Origin: Loripinus fragilis
Lineage: Eukaryota; Mollusca; Bivalvia; Lucinida; Lucinidae
NCBI GenBank assembly: GCA_964019695.1
Contig: OZ026524.1
Coordinates: forward strand, 20,391,509 to 20,455,508
DNA: 64,000 nucleotides
Reading direction: 5' to 3'
The notes beneath the pieces are model-generated. The model was not told where the DNA came from. It worked only from the letters and a program-made list of their open reading frames with translations, and made no database searches. The position numbers and the translations under genes were made by a program. This document shows positions 1-12,115 of the stretch, in pieces; the stretch's first letter is position 1, and every line of letters starts with the position of its first letter.

Positions 1-690
1 TTTCAAGGTCAACATGGTCTTGTACATGTATGTCTATGTAAAAGCCTTGGCTGCATCCTTTCTTCTGAACTCATGGCCAGATTTTGACCAAACTGAGACA
101 GATACACCATTGGGAGGATCTTAAAAATGATCAGATTTTGGTGACCTTGATCTAATTTTCAAGGTCACTAGTGTCATATAACTATGAAAACATTGTCTGT
201 GCTCTATCTTCTGCAGCAATGGCAAGATTTTGACCAAACTGGCACTAATACATCATTGGAACGACTTTAAGAAATGATTAGATTTTGGTGACCCTGACCT
301 AATTTTTATATGGGTCACCAATACTCACCATGTCATATATGGCTTTGAAAAAGCCTTGTCTGCACTCTTTCTTGCAACTGTATTGCCAGGTTTTGACCAA
401 ACTGGTACAAATACACCATTAGGGGATCCTAAGAAATAATTAGAATCTGGTGAGCTTGATCTAATTTTCAAGGTCACCAGGGTCATATTACTATGAAAAA
501 GCCTTGTCGGCATTGTACCTTCTGACACATTGACCAGATTGACTAAACTGGCACAGCTACATCATTAGGAGGACTTTATGAAATGATTAGATTTTTGTGA
601 CATTGAACTAATTTTCAAGGTCACTAGGGTCATATAACTCTGTGAGAAAGCCTTGTCTGCATTCTATCTTTTGAACTATCGGCCTTAAGT
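1..690. repeat. Degenerate ~150-bp tandem repeat
   Basis: Four to five diverged copies of a unit containing 'tttcaaggtcac', 'catataactatgaaaa', 'ccttgtctgc' and 'gaccaaactgg'. The 'gaccaaactg' word recurs near 86, 231, 395 and 540, giving a period of 145-165 bp. No open frame persists across copies. It is probably truncated on the left by the window edge. Confidence 0.75.
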
Positions 691-834
691 TTAAATATTA
701 ATAGAAGCAGTCTCCTCTTACATATAACTAAAATGTGTGAAACATACAGTTAAGTCTGATTTTTAGATAAGCTCTACTTTCCATGGATCCAGTCATGGTC
801 AACTCTAAGTCCAAAAATTCCATGTTGAAAAAAG

Positions 835-1115
835 TTTTAAGTATAAATAATCCAGGTGGATATTTATTCCAAGCGGATTCTGAAAAAAGAATCACGTTTC
901 TCAAAGTTAAAGTATGAATAATCCGGGTGGATTTTTTTTCCTGGCGGACTTTGAAAAAAGTACGCTTGTATTAAAGACATAAAGTACGCCTGGATTTTGA
1001 AAAAAGTACGTGTCCAGGCGTACTACGCCAGGATTTTCTCAAATCCGTGACCTTTTCGCTTGGAAACCGCTTGGATTCCTGGTGGATTCCGTCTAGAATT
1101 TTCGTACGGGACATG
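835..1115. repeat. Element with iterated CCTGGCGGATT-like word
   Basis: Variants of cctggcggatt or its complement recur at short irregular spacing, alternating with 'gaaaaaagtacg'. Copies lie on both strands (ccaggtggat, ccgggtggatt, cctggcggac, cgccaggattt, cgcttggattcc). The layout resembles an element made of inverted iterated words. Element ends are not certain. Confidence 0.5.
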
Positions 1116-1930
1116 AATCGGACGAGCAATTTTTCTAAGAAAACAAAAAACGAAACTTACAATTTACGATGACCAAAATCAGACTGCAAACAATCATCGT
1201 CAGACCTAAATTAAGTCAATTAACCCTGTATGTACTAGTGACTCATAAATGGGTGCTTTGGCAAGTGATGACCCAGATGAAATGCCGCATTCAGGTGGGG
1301 ATCCAGAATTCAAAGGAGTTCTAGCCATAAGGCGTATATTTTCCCTAGTTGACATGATTACAAACACCAAATTTTCAAATGGCCCTAATGTTTTTAATAC
1401 TGATGTAGTTCAGCAGTAAAATATGCGTAGTAGGCAACAAAATATGTTTCAAAGCAAGTCACCATTTACAATACCGTGAAAACATGCACTTTCTACTCCC
1501 ACCCCTCATTTACATCTTTATACTGGGTGCCACTTAGACCAGGCATTGAGTAAATGCATTGCTAGTTTTAAAAAAAATAAAAGTGCTATAATGTTAAGGA
1601 TATAAGTGCTCTTTAATTCCAAAACCTTACCGTATTCCTTCTGCGCATGCCTACGAAATACACCTAAAATTGTGACATTTGTCATTGGAAAGATGGAACT
1701 GGTGTCTTTCAGTTTGTTTTTTAGATGCTTCCCCCCCTAGACCCAAAATGCCCTTTTCATATGTTGTAATTGTTTATAGCGACATGTCGTTGTCCAAAGG
1801 CATTCTGACATCCAGAAAGAGGAAAGTGTTTGAAAAACAGCTACCATATTTGTTTCTGAGTTTTGGGGAATGGGTCAAAACCAAATTCCCCAACCCTATC
1901 ATACATACAGAGAATTAATAGTAGCCTATT

Positions 1931-2348
1931 TAGGCCAGAATTTTTTAATTAATTTATTAAAGAACCCTCCTACTGTAATTTTCCAGAAAGTAGAAAAAAA
2001 TAAAATTTTATTTCAAATATTTTTTTTTTATTTATCAGCCGACTCTAAATATTATTTGTTAAGTTGAAAAAAATAAAATATTTTTTAGGTTCTGTCTGTG
2101 TATTTTTGAGAGTGACACTGTTAAGAGTGATTGTCCTGTCCAGGTTTTTAGGAAAATGATGAAATATATAAAGATTTAATGCAGACTGTTGGTTTACCTT
2201 ACTAGTTTTACTGTTTTTCTGGAGATATTTCTGAAAATGACCAGTTAACTGGTCATTTTCAGAGCCTTTTTATTTATTTTTTTTCGTCCCCCCAACCCTT
2301 AATCTGAAAAAATTCCCGTAAATCAACTAATAAAAAATTCTGGCCTTA
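1931..2348 (+). mobile_element. MITE-A copy 1 (418 bp, TIR ggccagaatttttta)
   Basis: Bounded by imperfect ~30-bp inverted repeats (taggccagaatttttta... and ...taaaaaattctggcctta). Two more copies lie in this window at 15224-15684 (reverse) and 16180-16594. A perfect 32-bp palindrome at 2231-2262 (centre ccagttaactgg) sits near the right end and is retained in the other copies with few changes. It has no coding capacity. The three copies share internal order, including 'ccctcctactgtaat' near the left end. Confidence 0.8.
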
Positions 2349-3039
2349 ACAGTGTATCAGTTTGCTACCTTTCCTATTTCTGGATGTCAGAATAGCAAAC
2401 AGAGAAGAACCTGGCCCCGAGGTTATAAAACTTTTTTCGTGCAACTCAACTGAGCATGAAATTTCAACTGCACATGAAAAATAAAATATCAACAATAAAA
2501 AAGTTTCTTGCTTTAAGTCTCTCAGATGTTGTATTTATCATGCTAATAAATGTTAAAATGCCAACAATTATGAGCAGGATAAATTTTACAACCTTGGGGC
2601 CTGATCTGAAGAAGCAGTCTTATCTGGCACTGCACTGCGTGTCTAGGCCTTTTTGGCCGGCAATAAGAGTTTGAAATTTTAGGACATTTACCTTAGGTAG
2701 AAGGATAGTGGAAATTCTGAGAGGAAAAGCACCAGACTAGAACTTGTTGACGTCAAGCAGCCACTATTAGACTAGAATCAAATCTCTAGTGGGAGCTCAA
2801 GCAAATGACCAAACGTTTTTTTAAAAATCTATCAAAACATTTCATTCACAAAAAAAATCTGTCTTACAGCAGACGTAAAAAGCAGATCACATTTTCAGGA
2901 CAAACTTATTAGTGGGATAATTGGCATGACTCCTTGTCTGTCTGTGATCATGTTTCATGGCCTTGTGTGGGCTGATACTGTCTGTATTTTATTAGGTCCA
3001 TTTCTCATGCTAAATTTGCACTCCCAGAAAATCAACAAA

Positions 3040-3245
3040 TTAACTCTTTGACTACTAGTGTTATCTGATAACTTTTGCAAACTGTTTGGAACCATATCAG
3101 GCCCGACATAATGTCGGGCCTGACCTGGATCCAAACTGTTTGACACTCTGATGTATTCCTGAAAGAATTTTGAAAAAATGTTCATTTTGAAAAAAAATTG
3201 GCGGACGACAAAATAGCTTGGAAAATTACCCAGTAGGCAAAGAGT
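3040..3245 (-). mobile_element. Foldback MITE-B copy (TIR ttaactctttgc)
   Basis: Starts with taactctttg and ends with caaagagt. Near the centre is an inverted repeat around 'cccgacataatgtcggg', flanked by 'ggatccaaactgttt'-type sequence. Also contains the family word 'gcggacgacaa'. Related copies: 3468, 11254, 24981, 38453, 39238, 52556 and 60986. No ORF expected. Confidence 0.75.
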
Positions 3246-3467
3246 CCACCCACATAATTCACATAGGATTTAAGAGTTCATGTGATTCTGCTTATTTCTA
3301 GAGAACATTTTGATGGACCAGACTGTTCAATTGCAAAGGAGCAATCATGAGAACTGAGCCGACAACAAAGTGAAGATCAACCAGGCGCAGTCTAATCAGC
3401 ACCTATATTTCTTTGCTGTCTAAATAGTATGAAAACTTTATATACGGATTAAGGGAATGATTAACTC

Positions 3468-3607
3468 TATGCATGTTGGGTAACATTTAAAACAATTGTT
3501 GTCTACTGATTTTTTTCTAAGAAGACTATCACATTGTCAAACAATTTAGATCCAGACATTTTCTGCCCGTCCTTTTGTTGGGCATGATCTGGGTCCAAAG
3601 GGTTAAA
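3468..3607 (+). mobile_element. Foldback MITE-B, short degraded copy
   Basis: Contains 'ctctatgcatgttgggtaac', 'gttgtctactgattt', 'atccagacattttctgccc' and 'gggcatgatctgggtcca' in family order, but with an eroded right end. It lies about 220 bp from the copy at 3040-3245, which is in the opposite orientation. Confidence 0.55.
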
Positions 3608-4689
3608 GACTGCTGCATTATTATATATTTCTGAGACAACACTGGCATGTACCGCGCTTAGCAGTATAAACTGTTCAAAATTCAGAGATGGCAAATCCAC
3701 CTACAAATATCATACGAATAGCTCAAAGGGCATATGAGTTATGGGGCATGCGAGCTCTCCTGTTTGAAATTCATTCAGAGGAGATAACTAAAACAGGAAA
3801 CAAAGGAATGCAGCCATTATTGCATGCAACATGCCTTCATGGCCTTATTAACATGTCTACCAATTATCATTAAAATATCTCAAAGGCTATAATTGCTATT
3901 GAGCACACAAACTTTAGAATGTACAGATAAACATACTAACAAACAGACCTTTAACAATTTATCTTTCCTCTTATGTGGCTAGCCTCATAAGAGCCTATAT
4001 TTGCCGCATAATTCAGTGGATTGCCTCTTAAATGTCACTTATATAGGATAAACTGCATCTTGGCAAACTGTTCAAATTTGCAAGCCAGCAATGCACCTCA
4101 GGGTGTGTGCGAATGGGTGGATGGACTGACATCAGGCTGATCACTTGTCACAGGGATTTTCTACATAGCTTTTAGTTTTGTTAAAAAGTATTTCTTGAAT
4201 TTAATTTATCTAAATTTTCCTCCTGGACAAATAGCACTTAAAATAGTTGTATGGCCTTGAGTGTTGTTCTCAAAGACTTATACAAGAAAGTCTTTAAATA
4301 TTAAATATTATAACTTAAATTGTTAATTGCCAAATCCTCCATAAATGTATATTCTACAAGACTGTTGAAAGGGTCTAGCCTAGAGCAAATTTAATTGGTA
4401 GTTAAAAGTGAATTTGTATCTGAAAAAATTACAAGGCTACAGTTTGACTTGCCACGAGAACACATTTTTATTAGATATTGGTGACTGTGGAGAAAATTTA
4501 CATGTAAAAGTTGAAATTATATTGAATTGCAAGGGGGCAGTGCCCCCTGGTTAAATAAACATGAATTTGTCAATTAAGAGGACGTTCAGGAATATGACTT
4601 AGGTGTTTATGTGTAGTCAGGAAGAACAAACAAATTAATAGAAGAAACCCATACTCAACAAAAGTTACAAAACATCCCTATTATATTTA

Positions 4690-5489
4690 ACTGTGGGAGA
4701 AAACAAACCAAAGGTAATCACCATCTTAGACTTTAAGTCGGGCTTCTATCAAATACCTCTGGATGAGGAGACTAAGCATATAACAACTTTTCATGCTGCT
4801 GAACATTTTAAATACCACCTGGTGACATTTTTTGTGAAACAAATGCTTTCGGCTTTATACCTCTACTGCATATATTCATTCAAACGCATTTCAGATTAAT
4901 TTTAACACAGAAGCAAACACTATGAACCCTGATCAGACTGCTCCTCAAGGAGCAGTCTGATCTGGGTCCATAATATTTGCAATATAAGATCAAACAACTG
5001 CCCTATGGCGTATGTAATGTACCTGTAGTTTTTCAGTGTGTCATGGCCCAGGTCCTACAAAGAATTAATAATAAGTATGCGTGAGTCTATGTTGATGATA
5101 TTTTAATATATTCCACAAACCTTGGTGAATATCTTGTGTACATATAAATGTCTTTGGTCTAGGCTTACAGCCAAAAGAGCTGCTGCTAAAAAGGTTGAAT
5201 ATCTTGGTCACTTCTTTTCGCTTAAGGAATAATTGGTTATTCCCAATAAAATATTAGTTAAAACCATTCCTGAAAACAGCGGAAATCATTCCTTGGGTTA
5301 ACAAATTAATATAGGTGGTATGTGGAGGGCCATGCTAAAATTACACCCACATTTAATAAGCTACTTCGAAAAGATATTCACTTTTTATGGACAAATGATT
5401 GTGACTTAGCTTTCAACATACTAAAGCAAAAACTGGCTTCTGCGCCTATTCTTGCATTTGCTGACAACAATAAACCTAAAGCTATGTAG
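4690..5489 (+). pseudogene. pol: Decayed Ty3/Gypsy retrotransposon pol (RT to RNase H region)
   Basis: Reverse transcriptase signatures are visible in order but in different frames with stops. Frame 1 at 4693-4812 reads LDFKSGFYQIPLDEETK (RT motif around the first catalytic Asp). From about 4986, frame 3 reads LPYGVCNVPVVFQ and then YVDDILIYS, the YxDD catalytic box, after an in-frame stop. Near 5190 VEYLGHF marks the end of the RT palm/thumb. Frame 3 at 5328-5489 reads KITPTFNKLLRKD and LWTNDCDLAFNILKQKL, the RT-RNase H connection. Order and spacing match Ty3/Gypsy pol. A foldback hairpin (4900-4985) interrupts RT between the first two motifs. No LTRs, gag, protease or integrase were found nearby. 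Clearly non-functional; the family call is established knowledge applied to visible motifs. Confidence 0.88.
4900..4985. mobile_element. Small foldback insertion inside the Gypsy RT
   Basis: Inverted repeat ctgatcagactgctc / gagcagtctgatctg at about 4929-4965, flanked by 'ctgggtcca' and 'tttgca'. It lies exactly where RT homology is broken. Related hairpins occur at 6291, 7763, 12988 and 14760. Confidence 0.6.
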
Positions 5490-6290
5490 AAAATCCCCGT
5501 GACACATTATATCCCTGAATTGTGTTGGTTGATGATAAAAAGCAGAATAAGTCCTCAAGTGGACTGTTGAGTTACTTCGGATTTCAGATACTTGAAAAAT
5601 GAAAATATTATGTTCAGGTTAAATGCTGTTCAGGAACAGTGTGACAGGGTAGTGTTTGAGGTAATTTTAAGCTGTAAGATCAATTTCAACAATTGTCAAG
5701 TCATCCCAGTTCAAATGTGATTGATATCTTTAGAGAATGTCTAAAGTAAGTACCATTTTGCTCGATTGCAGCGGCTACCTTCCCACCCCGATCATGTGAT
5801 TGGCATAAGCGGGTAAAGAAATAACCCTGCACAAAGGAGGTGCAGTACAAGGCAGCAGTGTACATAGTTAAACACAGCCATTGTCACCAGTTATACTATC
5901 CCTATAACGGTCACACACTATACAGTGCAAGTTTTTGAAATGCCATCAAATTACAAAGATGGAAGGATAGTCAGAAAAACCGACACTGCCAAATCAATAA
6001 CCCCTTCCCATTCTTCGCCAGGGGATAAAAGTACTACACACCAACAGCCTTCACTTTACCAATAAGATCAGTTTTCTCAGAGTTAGCCGCCTCATAATCA
6101 TCTCATGTCTTAAAAGAACAGCCAACACACCGTCATTAATATTCCAAATCTCTTAAGTGCGATTTCTGAAGGCGCTAGGAAAATTGGCGAATATTAATGC
6201 ACTCCCTTGATGGCAATATGATGCATAGGGTTTTTATTGAGTGCGACTTGACATGTTCAGCATTATGATTAACTACGAGACTGTATTGTA
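5490..6290. other. No recognisable gene
   Basis: About 800 bp after the Gypsy relic. I see no further pol homology, splice-supported exon, TIR pair or tandem repeat. Confidence 0.5.
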
Positions 6291-6355
6291 AAAGCAAATA
6301 CCCTGATCAGCCTGCACAAATATGCAGGCTGATCGGAGTTTTTGCTATTTACAAG
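6291..6355. mobile_element. Foldback hairpin (gatcagcctgc type)
   Basis: ctgatcagcctgca / tgcaggctgatcgg with a short loop, flanked by 'aaagcaaata' and 'tttgctatttac', which extend the pairing. Member of a dispersed short hairpin family also seen at 4900, 12988 and 14760. Confidence 0.65.
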
Positions 6356-7199
6356 AGTTATGAACCAAAAATGGGGAGCATTCTGCATGAGGCTGTACTG
6401 TCCCAGGCTATTGCTGTTGCTATTTTTGTAACATAGTACTTCCCTTTCTCCTTTGCAATGTAGATAAAGCTTTATTCAATGAAGAAAAATTATCTCTGAG
6501 TTGCAAGAAGTCGCATCTTGAATCATCACATTAGCTAAAAGTGATTGCTTTGGGGTTTGCAGTATAATGTGGCTTTCAACAACGTTTCAGTTATATCAAA
6601 ACCATCAGTAATCCTTTCACAGCCTTCCTTAGGTTCATTTGTACTTAGTGTTTGTACCTGCTAGTGTCATCTGCTTTGCAAACAGTATGGACCCAGACCT
6701 GAGACCCACAACTTATGTTTTGGTCCAGAAATAATAAAATCAATTTTTAATCACACACTTTTATTGATCACATCTTCCTATTTTGCACTTAATTTATTAA
6801 TTCTGGTGCCTGTATCACGAGTGTATGTGTTACATATAGGATCTTACATGAGCGCTCATGTTTTATTGAATTTATTTAAATGAGATGAGGAAAAGCTATA
6901 AAATGCAAGGCTTGCTGAGCATTTTAACACTTTTTCACAAGTTTAATAAATTCAATTATACAGGAGCATGAAAGTTAAATTCTATTTATCACATGGCATA
7001 GAAACTTCTTAAAAATCACATTTTTGGCATGAAAACGTCAAGATTTCGCCATATTTTTTGCAACGTTATAATGGATGTCATTATGTTACAATACCAAATC
7101 TGTAAACCACTGGGTTTATTGATTTATTGCATGGTGTTACATCACTCCAAGATGGGACGTCATGTGATAAATCCTTTGAAATATGTATTTTGGACCAGC

Positions 7200-7580
7200 A
7201 GGAAATCAGAAAAGCAAGTGAGTAAATACCACAATCACACACTGCATACTATTACCAATGGCACTGTGAGGAAGAGCCTCTGCAAGAACATTAACAGTCA
7301 CAAGACATCAGGAAGACAACCGAAGCAAAGCAACCAGTCGCCCCTTTTCCCCCCCACCAAGAGGACCTAAAATGCAAAACCAGAAGGACACAAAAACAAG
7401 TACCAAACATTGAACCCCCACAAACAATGGGAGCAACAATAAACAATGAATCAAAATTCTTAGAATGGACAGCAGCCTAAGCTATCGGGACATAAATGCA
7501 TTTAATGCTGGTAGCAAATCTTCGCTTCGCTCTTGATTCTGTTGTTTTTGAAACACAAAAATTGTTTAGCTCGCAGTAGA
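7200..7580 (+). repeat. Dispersed repeat C, copy 1
   Basis: Shares with 20030-20385 an ordered series of words: 'caatcacacactg', 'gcactgtgaggaag', 'agtcacaagacatca', 'acaatgggagcaacaataaa', 'cttagaatggacagc', 'ctgttgttt' and 'tgtttagct'. A 113-residue open frame (7029-7370) crosses the left edge but has no recognisable domain. 12180-12480 has a few similar words and may be a very old copy. Class unknown. Confidence 0.6.
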
Positions 7581-8391
7581 CTTCCTAACTTTTGCAATGT
7601 ATCATCACAGAGAAACAATCTAATCAGATTAACACACTATGATTAAACTTTAAAGAAAAGGGCTCATGACTCGCAGATAGTCAGAGCTAAAGAAAGTTGG
7701 TATTGCATATGGGCCTCGTCGCCAGAATACTCAACTTTTTTGCATGCAAACAATGAAGGTACAGACCAGCCTGTGCATCCATGCAGTCTGATCAGCCTCT
7801 TTTATTCGTCCTCTGAAATTTATAAGGACTAAAGTTGCTGCATTCTAAGTTTCAATATTGTAGCTAAGTCTTTATCAGAGCAGACTGGTTTGAGTTTACT
7901 TGATCAATCCTGCAAAGCCAGGTTTTCAACCAGTCTCCAAATTGGTGGTGGTTTAAAAATAATCATTCAGGAAAAAGTTGGCTTTAAAGTTGTGCTACCC
8001 TTGCGAAAATGAAGTGGCATTTATTGGTACTGTTCTAGAACTTTCTGGAACTCACTTTAATGGTACTTTCTGGGATAACCACTTAATCCCAATAAATCCC
8101 AACATTGGGATTATTTGGTATTAAATGGAATGTTAAATGGCATATGGGATTTTGTGGTATTTTCTGGTACTGAAAATACCATTTAATCCCAGAAAGTCCC
8201 ATTTGATCAGGTTCCAATAAATCCTAAATAATCCCAACCTGTTCATTTATTAAAATACCATTTAATCCCAGAAAATCTCAATTCTGTATTGACAAGAGTC
8301 CCAAATATTTCCACAAAATCCCAATTCAGCAATTTAGAAGTTCTAAATAGTAACAGATAATTCCATTTCTTTTCTAGCTAATGTATAGTTT

Positions 8392-8945
8392 TCATGGAAA
8401 AGTACCATAAAGTACCAAAAAGTACCAGTTCCAAAACCTGAAATTACCATAAAATACCAAATAGTACCATTGCCTACTAAAAATCTGAAAAATCTGAAAG
8501 TACCATAAAATACCAAAAACTGCCAAAGTCAGCGAGTACCACAAAATACCAAATAGTTCCAATGCCAAAATCAGAAAGTACCACAAAATACCAAATAGTA
8601 CCAAATACAAAAAATCTGAAAGTACCATAAAATACCAATTAGTACCAATACCAAAATCTGAAAGTACCATATAATACCAAATAGTACCAATACCAAAATC
8701 AGAAAGTACCACAAAATACCAAATAGTACCAATACAAAAAATCTGAAAGTACCATAAAATACCAATTAGTACCAATACCAAAATCTGAAAGTACCATATA
8801 ATACCAAATAGTACCAATACCAAAATTTGTAAGTACCACAAAATACCAAATAGTACCAATGCAAAAAACTGAAAGTACCAGATAATACCAAATAGTACTG
8901 AAACCAAAATCTGAAAGTACCACCAATGCTAAAATCTGATAGTAC
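8392..8945. repeat. 42/43-bp tandem array of TACCAAATAGTACC words
   Basis: Units such as gaaagtaccataaaatacca + attagtaccaataccaaaatct repeat at about 42 bp. Every third unit is more alike, giving a ~126-bp higher-order period (compare 8576 and 8702). Because 42 is divisible by 3, a 171-residue minus-strand frame stays open. It is a repeat by-product, not a gene. The array lies in the left arm of the 7996-11152 element. Confidence 0.85.
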
Positions 8946-9639
8946 GTAGTACTGATGCTAAAAATTACTATAATACTACTTAATTGAATTAATTTGTACT
9001 TATATTGGCCCCCAAAAACCTGGCTAGCACCTTCAGTTTGTCCAATTTCTGATCACGCAGTAATAATTGTTTGATCACAGGTCCATATATAACTTTCCTG
9101 TATTAACTCCTTGTGGGTTCACCATATTCAAAATGAAGCAAATTAGGGGATAGCATAATTAGTAAATGGACAGATAAACAGACACTTTTAACTAGTAACT
9201 TGCAAGGTCAACTGGCTGGAAGGATAAAAAATAAATGTTCTTTGGCACTCCCCACTTGTGAGAAAGTCGACCTTTCAACAAATTAGGTTGAATTCAGCCC
9301 AGCATGTTTGGATCAGCATAAAAGAAGAATGGGCAGACACTTTTGACCCCATTATAGGGCACCTCTGAGTAGGGTACCCAAAAATAAGATCTTGTATACA
9401 CAATTTGTTTAAGTTGCTCACAAACTTGGTTGAGTTCTACCCAGCAATTCAAAAAGAGACAGCAAAGCCAAAAAATGCACACTCACTGGGGCCCATGCAA
9501 GGGGGGACCAAAAAACAAAAAACAGTAATGCTCCTGCTCACTCACTTGTGTGTAAGTAAGTCACCAAACAAATTTGGTTGGATTCAGTTTGACCGTTTGC
9601 GCAGTCAGTAACGTTTCTGGCAACAGATGTGAGTCTGAA

Positions 9640-9905
9640 TGCAGATCCAGGGGTCGCGAGATTCGATCCTGACCCGGTCTTGTACTTTCGTGGAGATTGA
9701 TCATGAAATAATATCTACGGTCATTCTCCTCCTTTCCGCTGAATCATTCAAGAAGGGTTGTTGTCAGTTACAAGCGAAAGTATGTGCATGAAGTACTGGT
9801 TAACTGCTTGTTAAAGCTTGCCCAGGAAAAAGTGTGGTTAGGTGAACTGACCATCCCGCCATGACCATAGCTGTTGACTTTGGACGTAAAGCAACAAAAC
9901 CAACA
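9640..9905 (+). mobile_element. tRNA-derived SINE (type 2), 5'-truncated
   Basis: The B-box-like 'gagattcgatcctgacc' begins the copy; the A box is missing. The body (gaagggttgttgtcagttac, gcgaaagtatgtgcatgaag, tactggttaactgcttg) is shared with minus-strand copies at 44465-44700 and 45600-45852. The 3' part runs into 'ggacgtaaagcaacaaaac'. Located inside the 7996-11152 element. Confidence 0.7.
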
Positions 9906-11253
9906 AACAAACCGTTTGAAAGGTGATAGTATTGCAGGCAAATGGGCAGACCGAAGGACACTTTTGACCTACATCCCAGATCATTGGGGTATTGGAATTT
10001 TGCTGTTGCATACACCAGTTACTCAACAAATTTGGTTGGATAATCTGTCCAGTTGTTTAGAAGATAGCATAACAAACAAAAAACTGATATACAGTGAAGG
10101 CAATTGCAATATCTCCAACTCCTTTTAAAAAGAGAATGGTGATAAAAAAATCAAATAAAAATAAGCCCCAATGATCAGCCTGATTATCCTGTAAATTTAG
10201 TAATTAACCTATTCTGTGACTAATGTAAGCTTACAAGTACCACACTAACTAAGTGTTGTACTGCCACTAATGCTGCTGTAAATAATAATGATAATGGTAA
10301 AATTGTATAACCATAATGAACACAATTCAGTAATAAGTGTCTTTCATCAGCATTTAAAGAATGAAACAACTACAAATGGCTTTGTTTCTGAGAAACTAAA
10401 TTATATGATGAAAAGTCTCATGCAAAAATAATTTATAAGCATAGAAATATGTTCTATTTACTCACATTGTCTGTTGTAGGATTTATTTTGTGCAGTTTAT
10501 GCAGTATATATCCAAAATTAACACAGAATTTATCAAATGGTTAGAGCCTTGCAAACCATGAGGTTTATTTGAATCTTTTTCTGGTTTCCTGCAAGATTAA
10601 AGATTTCAGCTTGAGTCATTAAACTGAGAGAACCAGGTTAACACAGTTATATCATATTTCAAGGTCAGCCTGATTTCAGAATATAATGGTTCTATGCAAA
10701 TCTAGGTTGGGATTATTTGGTATTAAATGGAACCAAGGTATTTACTAGTACAGTACCAAAAGATTCCATTTAATCCCAATAATCGGTCATGGATGTGTTG
10801 AATTGATGAAGTCCCAGAAAATCCTAATAAATCCCATTTAAAGTACCTACTGGGACTTTCTGGGATTTAATGGAATATTTATCCCAGAAAGTAACATAAA
10901 ATCCCACTTATGTTTTAAGCAGAATTATTTGAGACTTTCTGGGATTTTCCAGTTCCAGATAGTGACAGAAAATACCAATTGTTCCAACTTTTGGGATTTA
11001 ATGGAATTCCATTAAATACCATATAAAATGAAGTACCACAAAATCCCAGAAAGTTCTATTAAAGCAGAATTGGAACTGGACTGAGACTTTCTAGAACATT
11101 CTAGAACATACCAATTATTTGGGATTATATGGAAAAAAATTTCGCAAGGGTAATAAGGTAATGTCTCCTTAATAGAATTTCCATTAATTGCTTCAAGTCA
11201 ATTTAGGATCCAATGTGATTCTGCAGAGATTATTCTTCATCTAAATCATCAGA

Positions 11254-11451
11254 TTAACTCTTTGCATACTGGGTAATTTCTCAAGAAATTTTGTTGTCTG
11301 CATTTTTTCAAAATCAAATTTTTCAAAAAAATAATTTCTGGAATACTATCAGGGTATCCAGATCTGAGGCCCAACATTTTGTTGGGGTTGATCTGAATAC
11401 AAACTGGTTGCAAAGCTTGTCAGCAGAAGACACCAGTAGGCAAAGAGTTAA
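11254..11451 (+). mobile_element. Foldback MITE-B, near-complete copy
   Basis: Complete TIR pair ttaactctttgc ... gcaaagagttaa, 198 bp long. Contains the inner inverted repeat 'cccaacattttgttggg' and flanking words 'gttgtctgc' and 'agcagaagacacc'. A good reference copy for the family in this window. Confidence 0.8.
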
Positions 11452-11668
11452 TCACTTGAGCTATGCACAAAAAGGTTCCGAAATGTTCTTGCACAATGCA
11501 ATGCAGCATGCCACTGCTACGCCATAATAAATGATTGTCACTAAGTTTTCAATCATATAGCAATATTTTTTCTTATCTTTTCTGTATTTCTCAAATAGTT
11601 TATTTTCTTAAATGTCCTGCAGCTATTGGAAATGAAACACCAAATAACGTAGATATATTTTTTGCAAG

Positions 11669-11788
11669 GGTGATGTTATCAAAGAGAAAGATGTCCTTCC
11701 AAGGCCACCACCACCACTGGAACCACAGACTCAACAAGATTGCTACCGCCACATGTGGGTTCAGAATCTGACCAACAGTGAGGTGGAT
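11669..11788 (+). CDS. Candidate internal coding exon A (unknown protein)
   Basis: A 40-codon open segment without ATG. It is preceded by a pyrimidine-rich acceptor (atattttttgcaag) and followed by a strong donor (GAT|GTAAGA). The reading begins GDVIKEKDVLPRPPPP and ends QNLTNSEVD, with a proline run and polar composition unlike the surrounding AT-rich noise. If the donor is skipped, the frame runs to a stop at 11849. Exon and intron are phase 0, and the next candidate exon (12116-12163) continues in phase. I do not recognise the protein. Other exons of the gene were not identified, though the region around has few repeats. Transcript data would decide; it could still be a chance open frame. 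Confidence 0.35.
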
Positions 11789-12115
11789 GTAAGAGTCATA
11801 TATAGTCATCCCACCAACGTGTACACAAAAGAAATATATCCCATAAACTGACTTAGTGTTCTGGAACCATTGTTGCGAATCTATTACCCACTTATGGGTA
11901 CAGACAACTCCCATTAAACCTTTTCATTTCTTAGAATTTGATTATAAAAATATAACTATTCAGTGACTATCTTGCAGAAAATTCATAATTCAGTGAGGAA
12001 TTTTAAAAAAATCCATATAACATAACAGGCTTCACTTGAGAGGATTGACAATGTTTGTGAATTCACCAGTGGGGATTTACAATATTTATGAGTGCTTGGT
12101 TTAATTTGATTGCAG

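Larger units (their letters stand above)
7996..11152. mobile_element. Large TIR-bounded element (TA / CCCTTGCGAAA ends)
   Basis: Left end: ta-cccttgcgaaa at 7996. Right end: tttcgcaaggg-ta at 11141-11152. Matching subterminal blocks ('attggtactgttctagaa' on the left; its complement-like 'ttctagaacataccaatt' on the right) support one unit of about 3.16 kb rather than chance. Both arms are packed with words such as 'gggattatttggtatta' and 'aaataccaaatagtacc'. No transposase frame was found. TA at both ends would fit a Tc1/mariner-type TSD, which is inference. It could alternatively be two related short elements flanking unrelated DNA. Confidence 0.55.

Noticed and set aside
3688..3873. 61-residue plus-strand frame beginning MANPPTNIIRIAQRAY
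   Set aside because: It has plausible composition, but no recognisable domain, no splice or promoter context and no second copy. Kept as chance.
7029..7370. 113-residue frame
   Set aside because: It runs from unique DNA into dispersed repeat C. The other copy of that repeat (20030) does not keep the frame open.
8392..8926. 171-residue minus-strand frame rich in Trp, Phe and Leu that looks like a membrane protein
   Set aside because: It is the translation of the 42-bp TACCAAATAG array; overlapping frames are open too.
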